Positions 25,350 through 33,866 of a stretch of DNA of 43,560 nucleotides are shown in pieces. A model generated the notes under the pieces. The model had not been told where the DNA came from, ran no database searches, and was given only the letters and a program-made list of their open reading frames with translations. Location: contig NZ_JAYFFI010000018.1 of NCBI RefSeq assembly GCF_036289405.1, positions 1 through 43,560 on the forward strand, written 5' to 3'. How positions within the stretch are numbered: the stretch's first letter is position 1; each line of letters begins with the position of its first letter. Source of the DNA: Pseudoramibacter faecis (GTDB lineage Bacteria > Bacillota > Clostridia > Eubacteriales > Eubacteriaceae). Position numbers and translations under genes: made by a program.

Positions 25350-26366
25350 TTGACATTAGATCAACTGACGGACGAGGTCATAGCGGGACGGCGTTTAAAA
25401 ACGGCATCGGCAGTGCTCGGCAAAGAGGGCGGAACGCCGAATCTTTTGCAGGCGGAGATTGGAGAGCTGGCGGCCGGCGCGGATCGGATTCGCGAGGCGC
25501 TCTGCGGCGATAATGCGGATCTTTGTTCCATTGTCAACGGCAAGAGCGGCCGGTGCGGCGAGGATTGCAAGTTCTGTGCGCAATCTCGTCACAATCACAC
25601 CGGAATTGACGAGCATGGTTTTCTGGCGCTGGACAAGATTGTAAAAGATTGTGAAATTTATAATGAAAAGGGCGTGAATCGTTATTCGATTGTGACCGCG
25701 GGCAGAACGCTGGCAGGCAATGATCTGGATGCGGCGGCGACGGCTTATGCCACGCTTCATGAAAAATTTTCGGAGATGAAACTTTGCGGTTCCCACGGAT
25801 TGATGAGCCAGGAAGCCTTTGCCCGCCTGAGGGAAGCCGGCGTCGAGATGGTGCACTGCAATATAGAAACGTCCAGAAGGTATTTTCCGTCTGTGTGTTC
25901 AACGCACACCTTCGATGAAAAACTGCAGGCGATTGCCGCCGCCCAGAAGCTTGGGCTCAAGATTTGTTGCGGCGGGATCATCGGCATGGGAGAAACGTGG
26001 GTTGACCGGATAGAAATGGCGCTCACAACGGCCGAGCTGGGCGTCGCGTCCATTCCCATCAATACGCTGATTCCAATTCCGGGAACGCCCTTTGCCGATC
26101 GGGCAAGGCTATCGCCGGAGGATGTGCTGCGCACGGTTGCGCTTTTTCGCTGGATCAATCCGGAGGCATCGATCCGGATTGCGGCGGGAAGATTTCTGTT
26201 TGAGGATGGCGGAAGCGCGCTTTTCAGAGCCGGCGCCAATGCCACTATTACTGGGGATATGTTAACGACGGTGGGCAATAATACAAAGGAAGACAGAGCC
26301 ATGCTCGCGAATCTTGGGTTTTCCCTCAGGCCTTCAAAACGGCGTGAGGCAACGCGGAGGCTCTGA
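25350..26366 (+). CDS. bioB: Biotin synthase (radical SAM)
   Basis: A protein of 338 residues that inserts sulfur into dethiobiotin to make biotin. The radical-SAM motif CGEDCKFC (Cys69, Cys73, Cys76) lies in SGRCGEDCKFCAQSRHN. Other family blocks are NRYSIVTAGRT, MVHCNIETSRRYF, KICCGGIIGMGETW and NTLIPIPGTPF. The start is TTG 25350, because GGGAGGTGG lies 6 bases upstream; a start further upstream would lie across the ribosome site. bioY follows 118 bases downstream. No bioA, bioD or bioF is present, so the cell probably converts imported dethiobiotin or completes the pathway elsewhere. The 194 bases between the tRNA terminator and the start hold a possible TATAAT near 25310 but no recognised BirA site. 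Confidence 0.95.
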   Translation: MTLDQLTDEVIAGRRLKTASAVLGKEGGTPNLLQAEIGELAAGADRIREALCGDNADLCSIVNGKSGRCGEDCKFCAQSRHNHTGIDEHGFLALDKIVKDCEIYNEKGVNRYSIVTAGRTLAGNDLDAAATAYATLHEKFSEMKLCGSHGLMSQEAFARLREAGVEMVHCNIETSRRYFPSVCSTHTFDEKLQAIAAAQKLGLKICCGGIIGMGETWVDRIEMALTTAELGVASIPINTLIPIPGTPFADRARLSPEDVLRTVALFRWINPEASIRIAAGRFLFEDGGSALFRAGANATITGDMLTTVGNNTKEDRAMLANLGFSLRPSKRREATRRL

Positions 26367-26484
26367 TCGATCAATTCGAAAATATCGCGAAAGGCGATGC
26401 CGATAATGCAAGACTCAAAGGCGCCATTGAATAAATTGAATATATAGTGATGAAATGACATTTAGATATTTGAAAGGAAATAAG

Positions 26485-27045
26485 ATGAAAATCACTGATA
26501 ACACGAAAAATCTTACGTTTATTGCGCTGATGACGGCGTTCATCTGCATTCTCGGGCCATTATCCATCCCGATCGGACCGGTCCCGGTTTCGCTGCAGAA
26601 TTTCGCCATCTACCTCGTGCTGTATATCGTGGGAATGAAGCGGGGAACGATCGCCTTTTTACTTTATATGCTTTTGGGGCTTGTGGGGCTTCCCGTCTTT
26701 GCAGGATTCACAGGCGGGCTTCAAAAGATTGTGGGGCCGACCGGGGGATACCTTGTAGGATTTATATTCATGACGGTTTTGGCAGGATGGGTTTTGGACA
26801 ATTATTATCAAAATAGGATTCTATGCGTTGCGGGAATGTTTTTAGCGACCTGTATTCCATATCTTCTCGGAACGTTATGGCTTTCACACAGTGCCGGGAT
26901 GCGTTTGGCCTCGGCGTTCGCCGTCGGCGTGATGCCGTTCGTCCTGGAGGATTTGGCAAAGATGGTGGTTGCGGCTATCGTCGGCCCGCGGCTTAGAGAA
27001 AGATTGGACAAGGCCGGCATCATCACGTACGCGAAGAAATCATAA
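26485..27045 (+). CDS. bioY: Biotin transporter substrate-binding component BioY
   Basis: A protein of 186 residues with six membrane segments. It has the BioY signatures GPLSIPIGPVPVSLQNFAI, LLGLVGLPVFAGFTGGLQ and GPTGGYLVGFI. BioY binds biotin as the S-component of an ECF transporter, or can transport alone. ATG 26485 follows AAAGGAAATAAG. It is downstream of bioB on the same strand. Between the genes a frame reads ALIDQFENIAKGDADNARLK and ends at a stop near 26430. It looks like the tail of a lost gene and is out of frame with bioB. Confidence 0.93.
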   Translation: MKITDNTKNLTFIALMTAFICILGPLSIPIGPVPVSLQNFAIYLVLYIVGMKRGTIAFLLYMLLGLVGLPVFAGFTGGLQKIVGPTGGYLVGFIFMTVLAGWVLDNYYQNRILCVAGMFLATCIPYLLGTLWLSHSAGMRLASAFAVGVMPFVLEDLAKMVVAAIVGPRLRERLDKAGIITYAKKS

Positions 27046-27295
27046 GCCGAAAAGGGCAGGCGTCGGCTGCCGCAGATTGACGCGATCGTTGCGCTGCCCG
27101 GAGATGAAGGGCGGGATATCGCTGATCCGGCACTCGGGACTATTCGCAAGCACATACATTATTCAAAAAATGATTATTTAGCGTATAAACAGCAGGGGCG
27201 CGCCGCCTCAGCAGCTTTATGGCGCGTATCGATCGGTTTGATTAAGCCTATTCAGATGTCGGGAGCCCGAGATCCGGATGGGTTATTTTTGTGTT
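27046..27295. other. Non-coding stretch after bioY
   Basis: I see no gene, no clear terminator and no known regulatory motif in these 250 bases. Confidence 0.4.
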
Positions 27296-27314
27296 GAAAA
27301 AAGTTATAAAAACC

Positions 27315-27390
27315 TATAAAATAATGGTAAAGTTATAAAAATAATAAAAACTTATAAAAACTTTGGAAAGCTATAAAAGCTATATTAAAG
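27315..27390 (+). repeat. Four 19-bp AT-rich iterons before the ATPase gene
   Basis: TATAAAA units begin at 27315, 27334, 27353 and 27372, exactly 19 bases apart, for example TATAAAATAATGGTAAAGT and TATAAAAACTTTGGAAAGC. A partial unit lies just before (27296-27314). The array ends at the AAAGGAG ribosome site of the ATPase gene. It may be an autoregulatory operator array or promoter region; an iteron-type origin is a less likely reading. Confidence 0.75.
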
Positions 27391-27403
27391 AAAGGAGCTT
27401 TAA

Positions 27404-28471
27404 ATGGCGACTTATCAAAAAAATCCATTCACGTTGTCCTTCGGGCGCAAACCCGCCCATTATATTTCCCGGCTGAATCAGTCGCAGAAAATCATCAAGA
27501 CCTTCACGCTGGCGCCGGTGACCGAGCAATTGTTTGTTATTACGGGGGTGCGCGGCTCCGGGAAGACGGTGCTGATGGCCGGCATTGCCAATGAATTGGA
27601 TCGCAAAGACGAATGGCTTGTCATTCGCCTCAGTCCGGATGAGGATGATCTTGTGGCGACGCTGTGCGCCAATCTGTATCATCATAAAAAGGTGCATCAG
27701 TCATTTTTAAAAGCCGACGTGGCCGTTCATGTTCTCGGCATCGGCGTGACCGTCGAAAATCAGTCGCCGGCCATGACCGCGCTCAACGTCATTGAGGAGA
27801 TGCTGACGGCGATCGCATCGCGTCACCAAAAGGTGCTCATCGCCATCGACGAAGTGACCAACACCAAACAGATCCGAAAGTTGGCCAGCGCCTTTCAGCT
27901 GCTCATTGGAAATGAACAGCCGATCTTTTTATTAATGACCGGCTTATACGAAAATATCAAAAATCTCCAGGATCAGAAAAATCTGACCTTTCTTTACCGG
28001 GCGCCGAAGATCTTCTTAGATCCGCTGGATCTCGGCGCCATCCGGGATGCCTACCGCCGAGTTTTTAATATTGACGAGGCCACGGCGATTCAGATGGCGA
28101 AGATGACCAAGGGATATCCCTTTGCCTTTCAGGTGTTGGGGTATATCTGCTGGGAGCTCGGGGAGATTGACATCCGCCGCCTGCCGGAAATTTGGTCGCG
28201 TTACGATCAGATTTTGAGCGAGGCCGTTTATAGTAAAATCTGGAGTGAACTCTCCAATGAAGACCGGAAGATTCTCGGCGCCATTGCGGAACAGGATGAC
28301 GCTGATAACATCAAGGTGCAGGCCATCCGGCAGGCCAGCGGGATGCCGTCTAATAAATTTTCGGTCTATCGCCAAAGACTGAAAGAGAGGGGCCTCCTGG
28401 ATACCCGGAAGTATGGCTATGTGTCGCTGGCCCTGCCGCGCTTTGCCGCTTTTGTGAAAGTGAATGCATGA
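27404..28471 (+). CDS. Stand-alone AAA+ ATPase with C-terminal winged helix
   Basis: A soluble protein of 355 residues. Walker A is GVRGSGKT (residues 48-55) and Walker B is VLIAIDEVTN (about 144-153), with a sensor-like FLLMTGLYENI. The C-terminal ~80 residues (LSNEDRKILGAIAEQDDADN, then SGMPSNKFSVYRQRLKERGL and LDTRKYGYVSLALPRF) look like a winged helix. The layout resembles Orc1/Cdc6-like or STAND-type ATPases common in Clostridia and Archaea, whose roles are mostly unknown. The 19-bp iteron array just upstream suggests binding to its own promoter. ATG 27404 follows AAAGGAG. It is a single gene with no conserved neighbours here. Confidence 0.8.
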   Translation: MATYQKNPFTLSFGRKPAHYISRLNQSQKIIKTFTLAPVTEQLFVITGVRGSGKTVLMAGIANELDRKDEWLVIRLSPDEDDLVATLCANLYHHKKVHQSFLKADVAVHVLGIGVTVENQSPAMTALNVIEEMLTAIASRHQKVLIAIDEVTNTKQIRKLASAFQLLIGNEQPIFLLMTGLYENIKNLQDQKNLTFLYRAPKIFLDPLDLGAIRDAYRRVFNIDEATAIQMAKMTKGYPFAFQVLGYICWELGEIDIRRLPEIWSRYDQILSEAVYSKIWSELSNEDRKILGAIAEQDDADNIKVQAIRQASGMPSNKFSVYRQRLKERGLLDTRKYGYVSLALPRFAAFVKVNA

Positions 28472-28645
28472 ATATCAAAAAACACCAGGGCCGCTTTTGA
28501 AATGGCGCTGGCACAGTTGACCAATGCGATTGATCATTATTTGCCTCATGAGTAGTGACAGAAAGGGAAAACATCAAAAATCGTCGTTAGAAATATATAA
28601 ACAAAACGTCAAAAATATTAAAAGGAACTTAAATTCAAAACAGAA
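28472..28645. other. Stretch between ATPase and hsp20
   Basis: A plus-strand frame reads AAFEMALAQLTNAIDHYLPH and ends in a stop at about 28555. It has no start or ribosome site and may be the tail of a lost gene. Confidence 0.35.
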
Positions 28646-28688
28646 TTAGCACTCACCTCTTGACACTGCTAATAAAACGATCTATAAT
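28646..28688 (+). promoter_or_regulatory. CIRCE-like HrcA operator overlapping the hsp20 promoter
   Basis: TTAGCACTC (28646-28654), 9 bases, then CACTGCTAA (28664-28672) matches CIRCE (TTAGCACTC-N9-GAGTGCTAA) with two changes in the right arm. An ideal vegetative promoter, TTGACA (28660-28665), 17 bases, TATAAT (28683-28688), is embedded in it. HrcA binding would block RNA polymerase, so hsp20 is probably induced by heat or misfolded protein. Confidence 0.85.
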
Positions 28689-28752
28689 GATCTCGCAATC
28701 AGGAAAGAAGTCCTGAAGGCCAATGCGATAACACCATTCTAAAGGAGGTTTG

Positions 28753-29184
28753 ATGACCATGTTACCGACAATTTTTGGTGAAAATATTTTTGATAATCTG
28801 ATGAACACATTTGATCGTGACTTTTTCAGCCACTGGGATTCATCGAAGCTCATGAGAACGGACGTTAAGGAAAATGACGACAGCTATGAACTGAAGGTGA
28901 ATCTGCCGGGCCTTAAAAAAGAAGATGTCCACATCGAATTGAATCAGGATTATCTGACGATTTCCGCCAAGGCTCAAAATGCCAACGACGAAAAGGATGA
29001 CAGCGGCAAGTACGTTCGCAGAGAACGCTACTATGGCAGTTATCAGCGCCAGTTTTACCTGGGCGAAGGGGTCAAACAGGAAGATATCCACGCCAGCATG
29101 GCCGATGGGGTTTTGACCCTGACCATTCCGAAAGTGGATCAACAGCAGATTGAAACCGCCCATAGGATCGAGATTGAAGGCTGA
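28753..29184 (+). CDS. Hsp20 / alpha-crystallin small heat-shock protein
   Basis: A protein of 143 residues. The N-terminal arm MLPTIFGENIFDNLMNTFD is followed by the alpha-crystallin domain (DVKENDDSYELKVNLPGLKK, EDVHIELNQDYLTISAKAQ) and the close VLTLTIPKVDQQQ. It is an ATP-independent holdase that forms oligomers in the cytosol. Starts at 28753 and 28759 both follow AAGGAGG, at 4 and 10 bases; the first was chosen. It is regulated by the CIRCE-like operator and ended by a strong terminator, so it is a single-gene heat-shock unit. Confidence 0.95.
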   Translation: MTMLPTIFGENIFDNLMNTFDRDFFSHWDSSKLMRTDVKENDDSYELKVNLPGLKKEDVHIELNQDYLTISAKAQNANDEKDDSGKYVRRERYYGSYQRQFYLGEGVKQEDIHASMADGVLTLTIPKVDQQQIETAHRIEIEG

Positions 29185-29206
29185 GACTTTCTCCTCTCCT
29201 CCACGG

Positions 29207-29238
29207 AAAAATCCCAACGCAATCGCGTTGGGATTTTT
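29207..29238 (+). terminator. Terminator of hsp20
   Basis: Stem ATCCCAACGC/GCGTTGGGAT with an AATC loop is flanked by A4 and T6 tracts. Confidence 0.92.
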
Positions 29239-29393
29239 TATTTGGCGGCCGCTGCGGCGGCATGCGGATGATAAAAATATTCGCGCCGAAAAAATGACAT
29301 TGATTGAAACTCTTTCAAAAAGATCCGTTGACCGCTTGGGTCGGCAACCGTATCCGGGCGATCAACCTTAGCATTCAGAAAGAAGGTAACACA

Positions 29394-29540
29394 GTGACTT
29401 GCAAAGATTCAGAACTCAAACGTCTATATCGGAAACCGGCCCGTGTGCGCGAAATGCTGGGCGCAGCCGAAAGCTTAAAGCGGCTGAATCGTGATCCGAA
29501 AAATGTCTGGATCCTCGGCCGCCGAACTAGTGACTCATGA
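29394..29540 (+). CDS. Short hypothetical ORF, doubtful
   Basis: A 48-residue frame runs from GTG 29394, preceded by AGAAGG. It reads CKDSELKRLYRKPARVREML and AAESLKRLNRDPKNVWILG, strongly basic and helical. The open frame extends upstream to 29304 (DPLTAWVGNRIRAINLSIQ) without a better ribosome site. I recognise no family, and it may be a remnant. The rest of 29239-29393 shows nothing else. Confidence 0.3.
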   Translation: MTCKDSELKRLYRKPARVREMLGAAESLKRLNRDPKNVWILGRRTSDS

Positions 29541-29566
29541 AAAAGTCCTCCATGCACATCATACAC

Positions 29567-29609
29567 TCAACACTCAAAAAGACCGCGAAAGCGGTTTTTT
29601 GAGTGTTGA
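29567..29609. terminator. Bidirectional terminator
   Basis: Arms at 29567-29586 and 29591-29609 pair over about 19 bases with one bulge and a GAAA tetraloop, with A5 and T6 tracts. It ends the response-regulator operon on the minus strand and anything read from the left. Confidence 0.9.
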
Positions 29610-29650
29610 TTAAATTTTTGGATTAAATTTGATGATAACCCCCTGTTCGG

Positions 29651-30715
29651 TCACGCCTCTCGGCTCTGAGCCTCTTTTTTGCGGAATTTCCGGCGGAAGG
29701 CTGTCGGGGTCATGCCGACGTTTTTCTTGAAAACTTTGCTGAAATAATTAGGTTCGTGATAAGAAAGGTCCAACGCAATGTTGATAATGGGAATATCGGT
29801 GTTGATGAGCATGTCCTTGGCGATCTCGATTTTTTGATTGGTCAGGTAGGTCACAAAGTTCATGCCCGTTTCCTTCTTGAAGATTTTGGAGAGATAGTAG
29901 GAGCTCATGTTGGCGTATTCGCCGACCTGCTCGAGGGAAACGTCGTTTTGGGCGTTGCGGTCGATGTAATTGAGAATATCGTCGATGGTGTTTTTGTGTT
30001 CCGGGCTGTTTTCCGTCATCTTGTCAAAAATCTTGTCGATAGCCTTCATGATCTCGATTTTCAGATCGTAGCGGTTTTGGTAGCTTTGCACAAAATGCTG
30101 GTGGCCGGTACCACCGCTGAGGGGCGAGATGATGTCGTAGTTACAGCTGTCCTTGGCGATGCGGTCCAGCTCGTTCATAAAGTGGCGGATTTCGTCCTGC
30201 ACCGAAAGCAAATCGAAGCCATAGTGATTGTAAAGCAGATCCAGATAAGCTGTCAGCGCCTGGCGGCACCGGGCATATTTTTGGTGGACGACGGTGTAAA
30301 TCACTTCGTTGAGCTTCTCGTCGATGGCGCTGCGGGTATTGGCCTGCAGTGCCTTGATGGCCTGGTTGATGGATTCGAGCAACTGCTCGGCGCGGATGGG
30401 CTTGAGCAGCAAATCATCGACCTTGGCCTTGATGGCCTGATGGGCAAAATCAAACTCATTGAAGGCGGTGATAAGAATCACTTTTTTGGCGGGATCGGCT
30501 TTTTTTACCCGGCGCAGTACCTCGATACCGTTGATCTCCGGAATATTGATATCCATTAAAATGATCTGCGGATTGGTCTCAGCGATGCCTTCAAGGGCGA
30601 CTTTCCCGGAGGAAGCCGAACCGACGATTTCAACATCAGGAGCTTGGTTGTCTAAGATCATTTTAAGGGCTTCTCGTTCAAGGTGTTCGTCCTCGACGAT
30701 ATAAACTTTATACAT
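29651..30715 (-). CDS. AraC-type response regulator (YesN-like), partner of the intact PocR kinase
   Basis: A protein of 354 residues. The receiver domain (VYIVEDEHLEREALK, phospho-acceptor Asp55 in IILMDINIPE, ITAFNEFDFA, LLLKPI) is followed by a ~120-residue linker. Two AraC helix-turn-helix motifs follow (NMSSYYLSKIFKKETGMNF and DLSYHEPNYFSKVFKKNVGM). It starts 7 bases after the PocR kinase stop, so the two genes are one operon. Phosphorylation by the kinase should switch on nearby metabolic genes. Targets are unknown; the GRE clusters with PocR genes are the natural candidates. Confidence 0.93.
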   Translation of the reverse strand: MYKVYIVEDEHLEREALKMILDNQAPDVEIVGSASSGKVALEGIAETNPQIILMDINIPEINGIEVLRRVKKADPAKKVILITAFNEFDFAHQAIKAKVDDLLLKPIRAEQLLESINQAIKALQANTRSAIDEKLNEVIYTVVHQKYARCRQALTAYLDLLYNHYGFDLLSVQDEIRHFMNELDRIAKDSCNYDIISPLSGGTGHQHFVQSYQNRYDLKIEIMKAIDKIFDKMTENSPEHKNTIDDILNYIDRNAQNDVSLEQVGEYANMSSYYLSKIFKKETGMNFVTYLTNQKIEIAKDMLINTDIPIINIALDLSYHEPNYFSKVFKKNVGMTPTAFRRKFRKKEAQSREA

Positions 30716-30722
30716 GGTTACC

Positions 30723-32000
30723 TCATTTCTTTGGTGCAGTTCCCGGCATGCGCTTCTGGGGAATGGTGATGATCACATCCGTCCCGGACGCGATGTTTTT
30801 ATTGAAAGTGACCCCGTAATCGGGGCCGTAATAATATTTCAGGCGTTTGTTGGTGTTGCGGATGCCGATACCCATGCCCTTTTTGCTCTCGATGTGACGC
30901 TCTTCGTCGAGGAGCTCGTCGATGCGCTCGCTGGCGATGCCGACGCCGTTGTCGATGACGTGAATTTCCACATCGCCGTCGACCGGATGGGCGGAGACGC
31001 GGATATGGGCGCCGTTTTCCTGAGCTTCCACCGCGTATTTAATGGCATTCTCAACAAAGGGCTGAATAGACATGAAAGGACAGAGCACCGTTTTGAGTTC
31101 CTTACTGATGTCGAAGTCGTAGGTCAGACGGTCGCCTTGGCGTACCTTTTGGATGTGCAGATAGTTGCGCACATGGTGGATTTCCTCCTGGAGGGTGACA
31201 AAATCGTTTTCATCCCGGCGCATGGTGTAACGCAGCAAATCGGAGAAACGATAGACCATATCCTGGGTTTGGCTTGCCCCCTCGATCATGGCCAGACGGC
31301 CGATGGTGTTGAGCACGTTAAAAAAGAAATGGGGATTGATCTGGGCTTGCAGCGCTTTGAGGTTGGCCTTTTGCAAAGCGCTTTCCATGTTGCTGCGGCG
31401 GTTGATTTCTTCCATGAGCTCCATGTTGGCCTCGTTAAGTTCCCGCTGCATGACGACGATCAGCTGGCGCTCTACCAGGTAATTGGCAATAGTAAAAAGC
31501 AGATCGGCGGCGGCCTGCACCCGATCGAGAGTGGTCATGGTCACCTGGCTGCGCATGCGGGCAAGATCCTGCCGGCCGTAAAGGTTGGTGAGCTTGCCGG
31601 GGGAGCCCATGGGCAATTTGGCCATTTCCTCTTTGGGAATCTGCACCTGTCCGGCGAGGATGGCGCCGATGTAGTTGCCTTTGGCCATGATGGGCACGGC
31701 CATGTCCACCAGACCGCCGTGACAAACATAGATGGCCGGCTTGCCGGTGCGCACCGATTCAATCCCGCCGTCGGCGTCAGAGCGCATGCAGTGTTCGTAG
31801 CATTCGGGAATTTTGCGGATATTGGTGCAAAAGTCCGTAAAATTGCTGTACTCCAAAACGGGGTTGCCTTTGCAGTCGACGATGATCGCGGCCACGCCGG
31901 TCGCCGCCGAAAAGGCGTCCTGAATTTTCTGAAGCACCTCCATATCAAAAACATCTGAAATGCTCAAAATGGAAGAAGATTTGGTTTGCGTCTTCGCCAT
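30723..32000 (-). CDS. PocR-domain sensor histidine kinase, intact
   Basis: A soluble protein of 425 residues. The PocR domain (about 20-175) has the cysteine-containing segments DFCTNIRKIPECYEHCMRSD and YVCHGGLVDMAVPI. The LytS/YesM-type kinase core is complete: INPHFFFN with His224, N-box PFVENAIKYAV with Asn318, VIDNGVGI and GMGIGIRNTNKRL. It is the only one of the three PocR proteins here with all kinase motifs. It probably senses a cytosolic small molecule and phosphorylates the regulator at 29651; it might also act on the regulators paired with the two pseudokinases. A TATAAT -10 box lies at 32039..32034 on the minus strand. Confidence 0.93.
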   Translation of the reverse strand: MAKTQTKSSSILSISDVFDMEVLQKIQDAFSAATGVAAIIVDCKGNPVLEYSNFTDFCTNIRKIPECYEHCMRSDADGGIESVRTGKPAIYVCHGGLVDMAVPIMAKGNYIGAILAGQVQIPKEEMAKLPMGSPGKLTNLYGRQDLARMRSQVTMTTLDRVQAAADLLFTIANYLVERQLIVVMQRELNEANMELMEEINRRSNMESALQKANLKALQAQINPHFFFNVLNTIGRLAMIEGASQTQDMVYRFSDLLRYTMRRDENDFVTLQEEIHHVRNYLHIQKVRQGDRLTYDFDISKELKTVLCPFMSIQPFVENAIKYAVEAQENGAHIRVSAHPVDGDVEIHVIDNGVGIASERIDELLDEERHIESKKGMGIGIRNTNKRLKYYYGPDYGVTFNKNIASGTDVIITIPQKRMPGTAPKK

Positions 32001-32362
32001 GATGATAACGTCTCCTACTTTTAATCTTAATTCATTATAGCATAGTTGACAAAAAATTCCAGTTGCTCAGTAAAAAACAGACAAAAAAATGGCAAAATTC
32101 TATCAATTCCTGTAAAAATTTTAAATGAATGGTAAAAAATTAAGGTTTTAAAAGCTAAAAATTATCTTTAGGGATAAAATCAGCGGAAAAAATGTAAAAA
32201 CAGGGCGCGTTTGAAATTCACTGGCCGACGGTTTGGAATCTGCATCTTTGAAGAAGGCGCGCGTGATAAAATAAAATCATAGGCGATCGGCAGCCGATCA
32301 TTGGTTAAAGCAAGACAAAAGGCGCGACTGATAACGCTGTCGCGCAGGGAAAGGGGGAGACC
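32001..32362. other. Divergent regulatory region between PocR kinase and cupin operon
   Basis: This 362-base stretch has no gene. It holds the kinase -10 box (32034-32039, minus) and A-rich tracts such as ACAAAAAAATGGC near 32080, similar to tracts upstream of the GREs. The cupin operon must start in its right part; no clear -35/-10 pair was found. Confidence 0.45.
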
Positions 32363-32722
32363 ATGATTCGAAAGACACAGCGGGAGGCGGTGACCGAGTT
32401 GGCCGGCGGCAAAGGCACGATTTATATCGATCACATCGCGAGCGAGCAGGAGCTCATGGGCCACGCGAAGATGTATGCCCAGGTGACGCTGCCGCCGGGA
32501 ACGTCCATCGGTGTCCATACCCATACCGGTGAAACGGAGCCCTATTTTATCGTGGAGGGCGTCGGCGACTTTACCGATAACGACGGATCGGTAACGCCGG
32601 TGGTGCCCGGGGACTGTTGCGTGATCGTGCCGGGGCAGTGCCACGGCATCGCCAATCCCTATAATGGAAATCTGGTGTTTATGGCGCTGATTTATTATGA
32701 TGATCAGCCGAGGCAGGTGTAA
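32363..32722 (+). CDS. Small cupin protein
   Basis: A protein of 119 residues forming a single cupin barrel. Metal-binding motif 1 is VHTHTGETEPYFIVEG (two His, Glu) and motif 2 is PGQCHGIANP. Such proteins bind a metal and act as isomerases, dioxygenases or sensors. It is the first gene of a tight operon (one base before the flavin reductase gene), with a purine-rich ribosome site before ATG 32363. The role is unknown; the neighbours suggest redox or electrophile defence. Confidence 0.88.
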   Translation: MIRKTQREAVTELAGGKGTIYIDHIASEQELMGHAKMYAQVTLPPGTSIGVHTHTGETEPYFIVEGVGDFTDNDGSVTPVVPGDCCVIVPGQCHGIANPYNGNLVFMALIYYDDQPRQV

Positions 32723-32723
32723 G

Positions 32724-33254
32724 ATGCGACATTCTCAGGATTTTAAAGCGCTGAAGATCAATCCGTTTAAATTGTTCGACGAGGATTGGGGATTGGTGAC
32801 GGCAGGCGCGCCGGCAGATTTTAACACCATGACCATCGGCTGGGGGACCATGGGCTCTATCTGGGGCAAGCCCGGCCAGACCAGGCCTGTCGTGACGGTA
32901 TATGTGAAGCCCGTCCGGCACACCTTCGGCTATCTCAACGCGAGCGAGGTCTTCACGGTCAGCTTTTTTGACGCGGCATATCACAAGGATCTGATGATCC
33001 TTGGCACCCTCAGCGGTCGGGACGGCGATAAGGTGGCGGCGACGCAGCTCACGCCGGCGGCGGTGAATCTGTCGACCGGCAGCCAGACGGTAACGTTCCG
33101 GGAGGCGAAACTGACCCTGGTGTGCCAAAAGTTGTACGCTCAGGATTTAGACATCAACCGAATTCCCGTCGATGTGGTCGCCGGGTTTTATGCGGAGGAG
33201 GCGCCCCACCGCCAATACATCGGTCAGGTGACGGATATGCTGCTGCCGGATTGA
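32724..33254 (+). CDS. Flavin reductase family protein
   Basis: A protein of 176 residues from ATG 32724. The motifs FDEDWGLVTAGAPADFNTMT, IGWGTMGSIWGKP, VKPVRHTFGYLNASEVFTVS and FFDAAYHKDL define the FMN-binding split-barrel flavin reductase-like family of Clostridia. Members reduce flavins or act as small flavoproteins. It starts one base after the cupin stop and is co-transcribed with it and the DJ-1 gene. Confidence 0.9.
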   Translation: MRHSQDFKALKINPFKLFDEDWGLVTAGAPADFNTMTIGWGTMGSIWGKPGQTRPVVTVYVKPVRHTFGYLNASEVFTVSFFDAAYHKDLMILGTLSGRDGDKVAATQLTPAAVNLSTGSQTVTFREAKLTLVCQKLYAQDLDINRIPVDVVAGFYAEEAPHRQYIGQVTDMLLPD

Positions 33255-33277
33255 AAACAGCCGATAAGGAAGGGAAA

Positions 33278-33841
33278 ATGAAAAAAATTTTAATGCTCGC
33301 CGGCGATTTTGCCGAGGATTACGAAGTGATGGTGCCCTACCAGGCATTAAGCGTTTGCGGTTTTGCGGTGGATGTGATTTGTCCGGACAAAAAAGCGGGG
33401 GAAACCATAAAAACGGCGGTCCACGATTTTCTCGGCGATCAGACCTATGTGGAGATGCCGGGGCATCGGTTTGCGCTGAACAAAGATTTCGATGCGGTGC
33501 GCTGCGCTGATTATGACGGGCTCTATCTCACCGGCGGCCGCGCGCCGGAGTATCTGCGCTTGGATGCGCGGGTCATCGAGATTGTCCGGTATTTCATGGC
33601 GCATAATCTGCCGGTGGCGGCTATTTGCCACGGCATTCAGATTTTAACGGCCGCTGACGTTCTCGGCGGGCGCAGGCTCACGGCCTACCCGGCGGTGGCG
33701 CCGGAGATCGTCCTGGCCGGCGGCACCTATATCGAGGTGGCGGCAGACGAGGCCGTGACCGACGGCAATTTGGTGACATCGCCGGCCTGGCCGGGCAATA
33801 CGGCGATTTTAAAAGCTTTTATTGCAAAATTCGGCGCATGA
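33278..33841 (+). CDS. DJ-1/PfpI family protein
   Basis: A protein of 187 residues from ATG 33278, with GGAAGGG upstream. The class-I glutamine-amidotransferase-like fold has the nucleophile elbow AAICHGIQIL (Cys) and the family block ADYDGLYLTGGRAPEYLR. Members include proteases, chaperones and glyoxalase-III-type deglycases that remove methylglyoxal. It is the third gene of the cupin operon. Methylglyoxal or aldehyde defence would suit a cell that makes aldehydes from diols, but this is inference. Confidence 0.92.
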   Translation: MKKILMLAGDFAEDYEVMVPYQALSVCGFAVDVICPDKKAGETIKTAVHDFLGDQTYVEMPGHRFALNKDFDAVRCADYDGLYLTGGRAPEYLRLDARVIEIVRYFMAHNLPVAAICHGIQILTAADVLGGRRLTAYPAVAPEIVLAGGTYIEVAADEAVTDGNLVTSPAWPGNTAILKAFIAKFGA

Positions 33842-33866
33842 GCGCAGCGGAAAGAGAGGAAGATCG

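Noticed and set aside
27315..27390. The 19-bp repeats as a CRISPR array
   Set aside because: The units are contiguous without spacers, AT-rich and short, and no cas gene is near.
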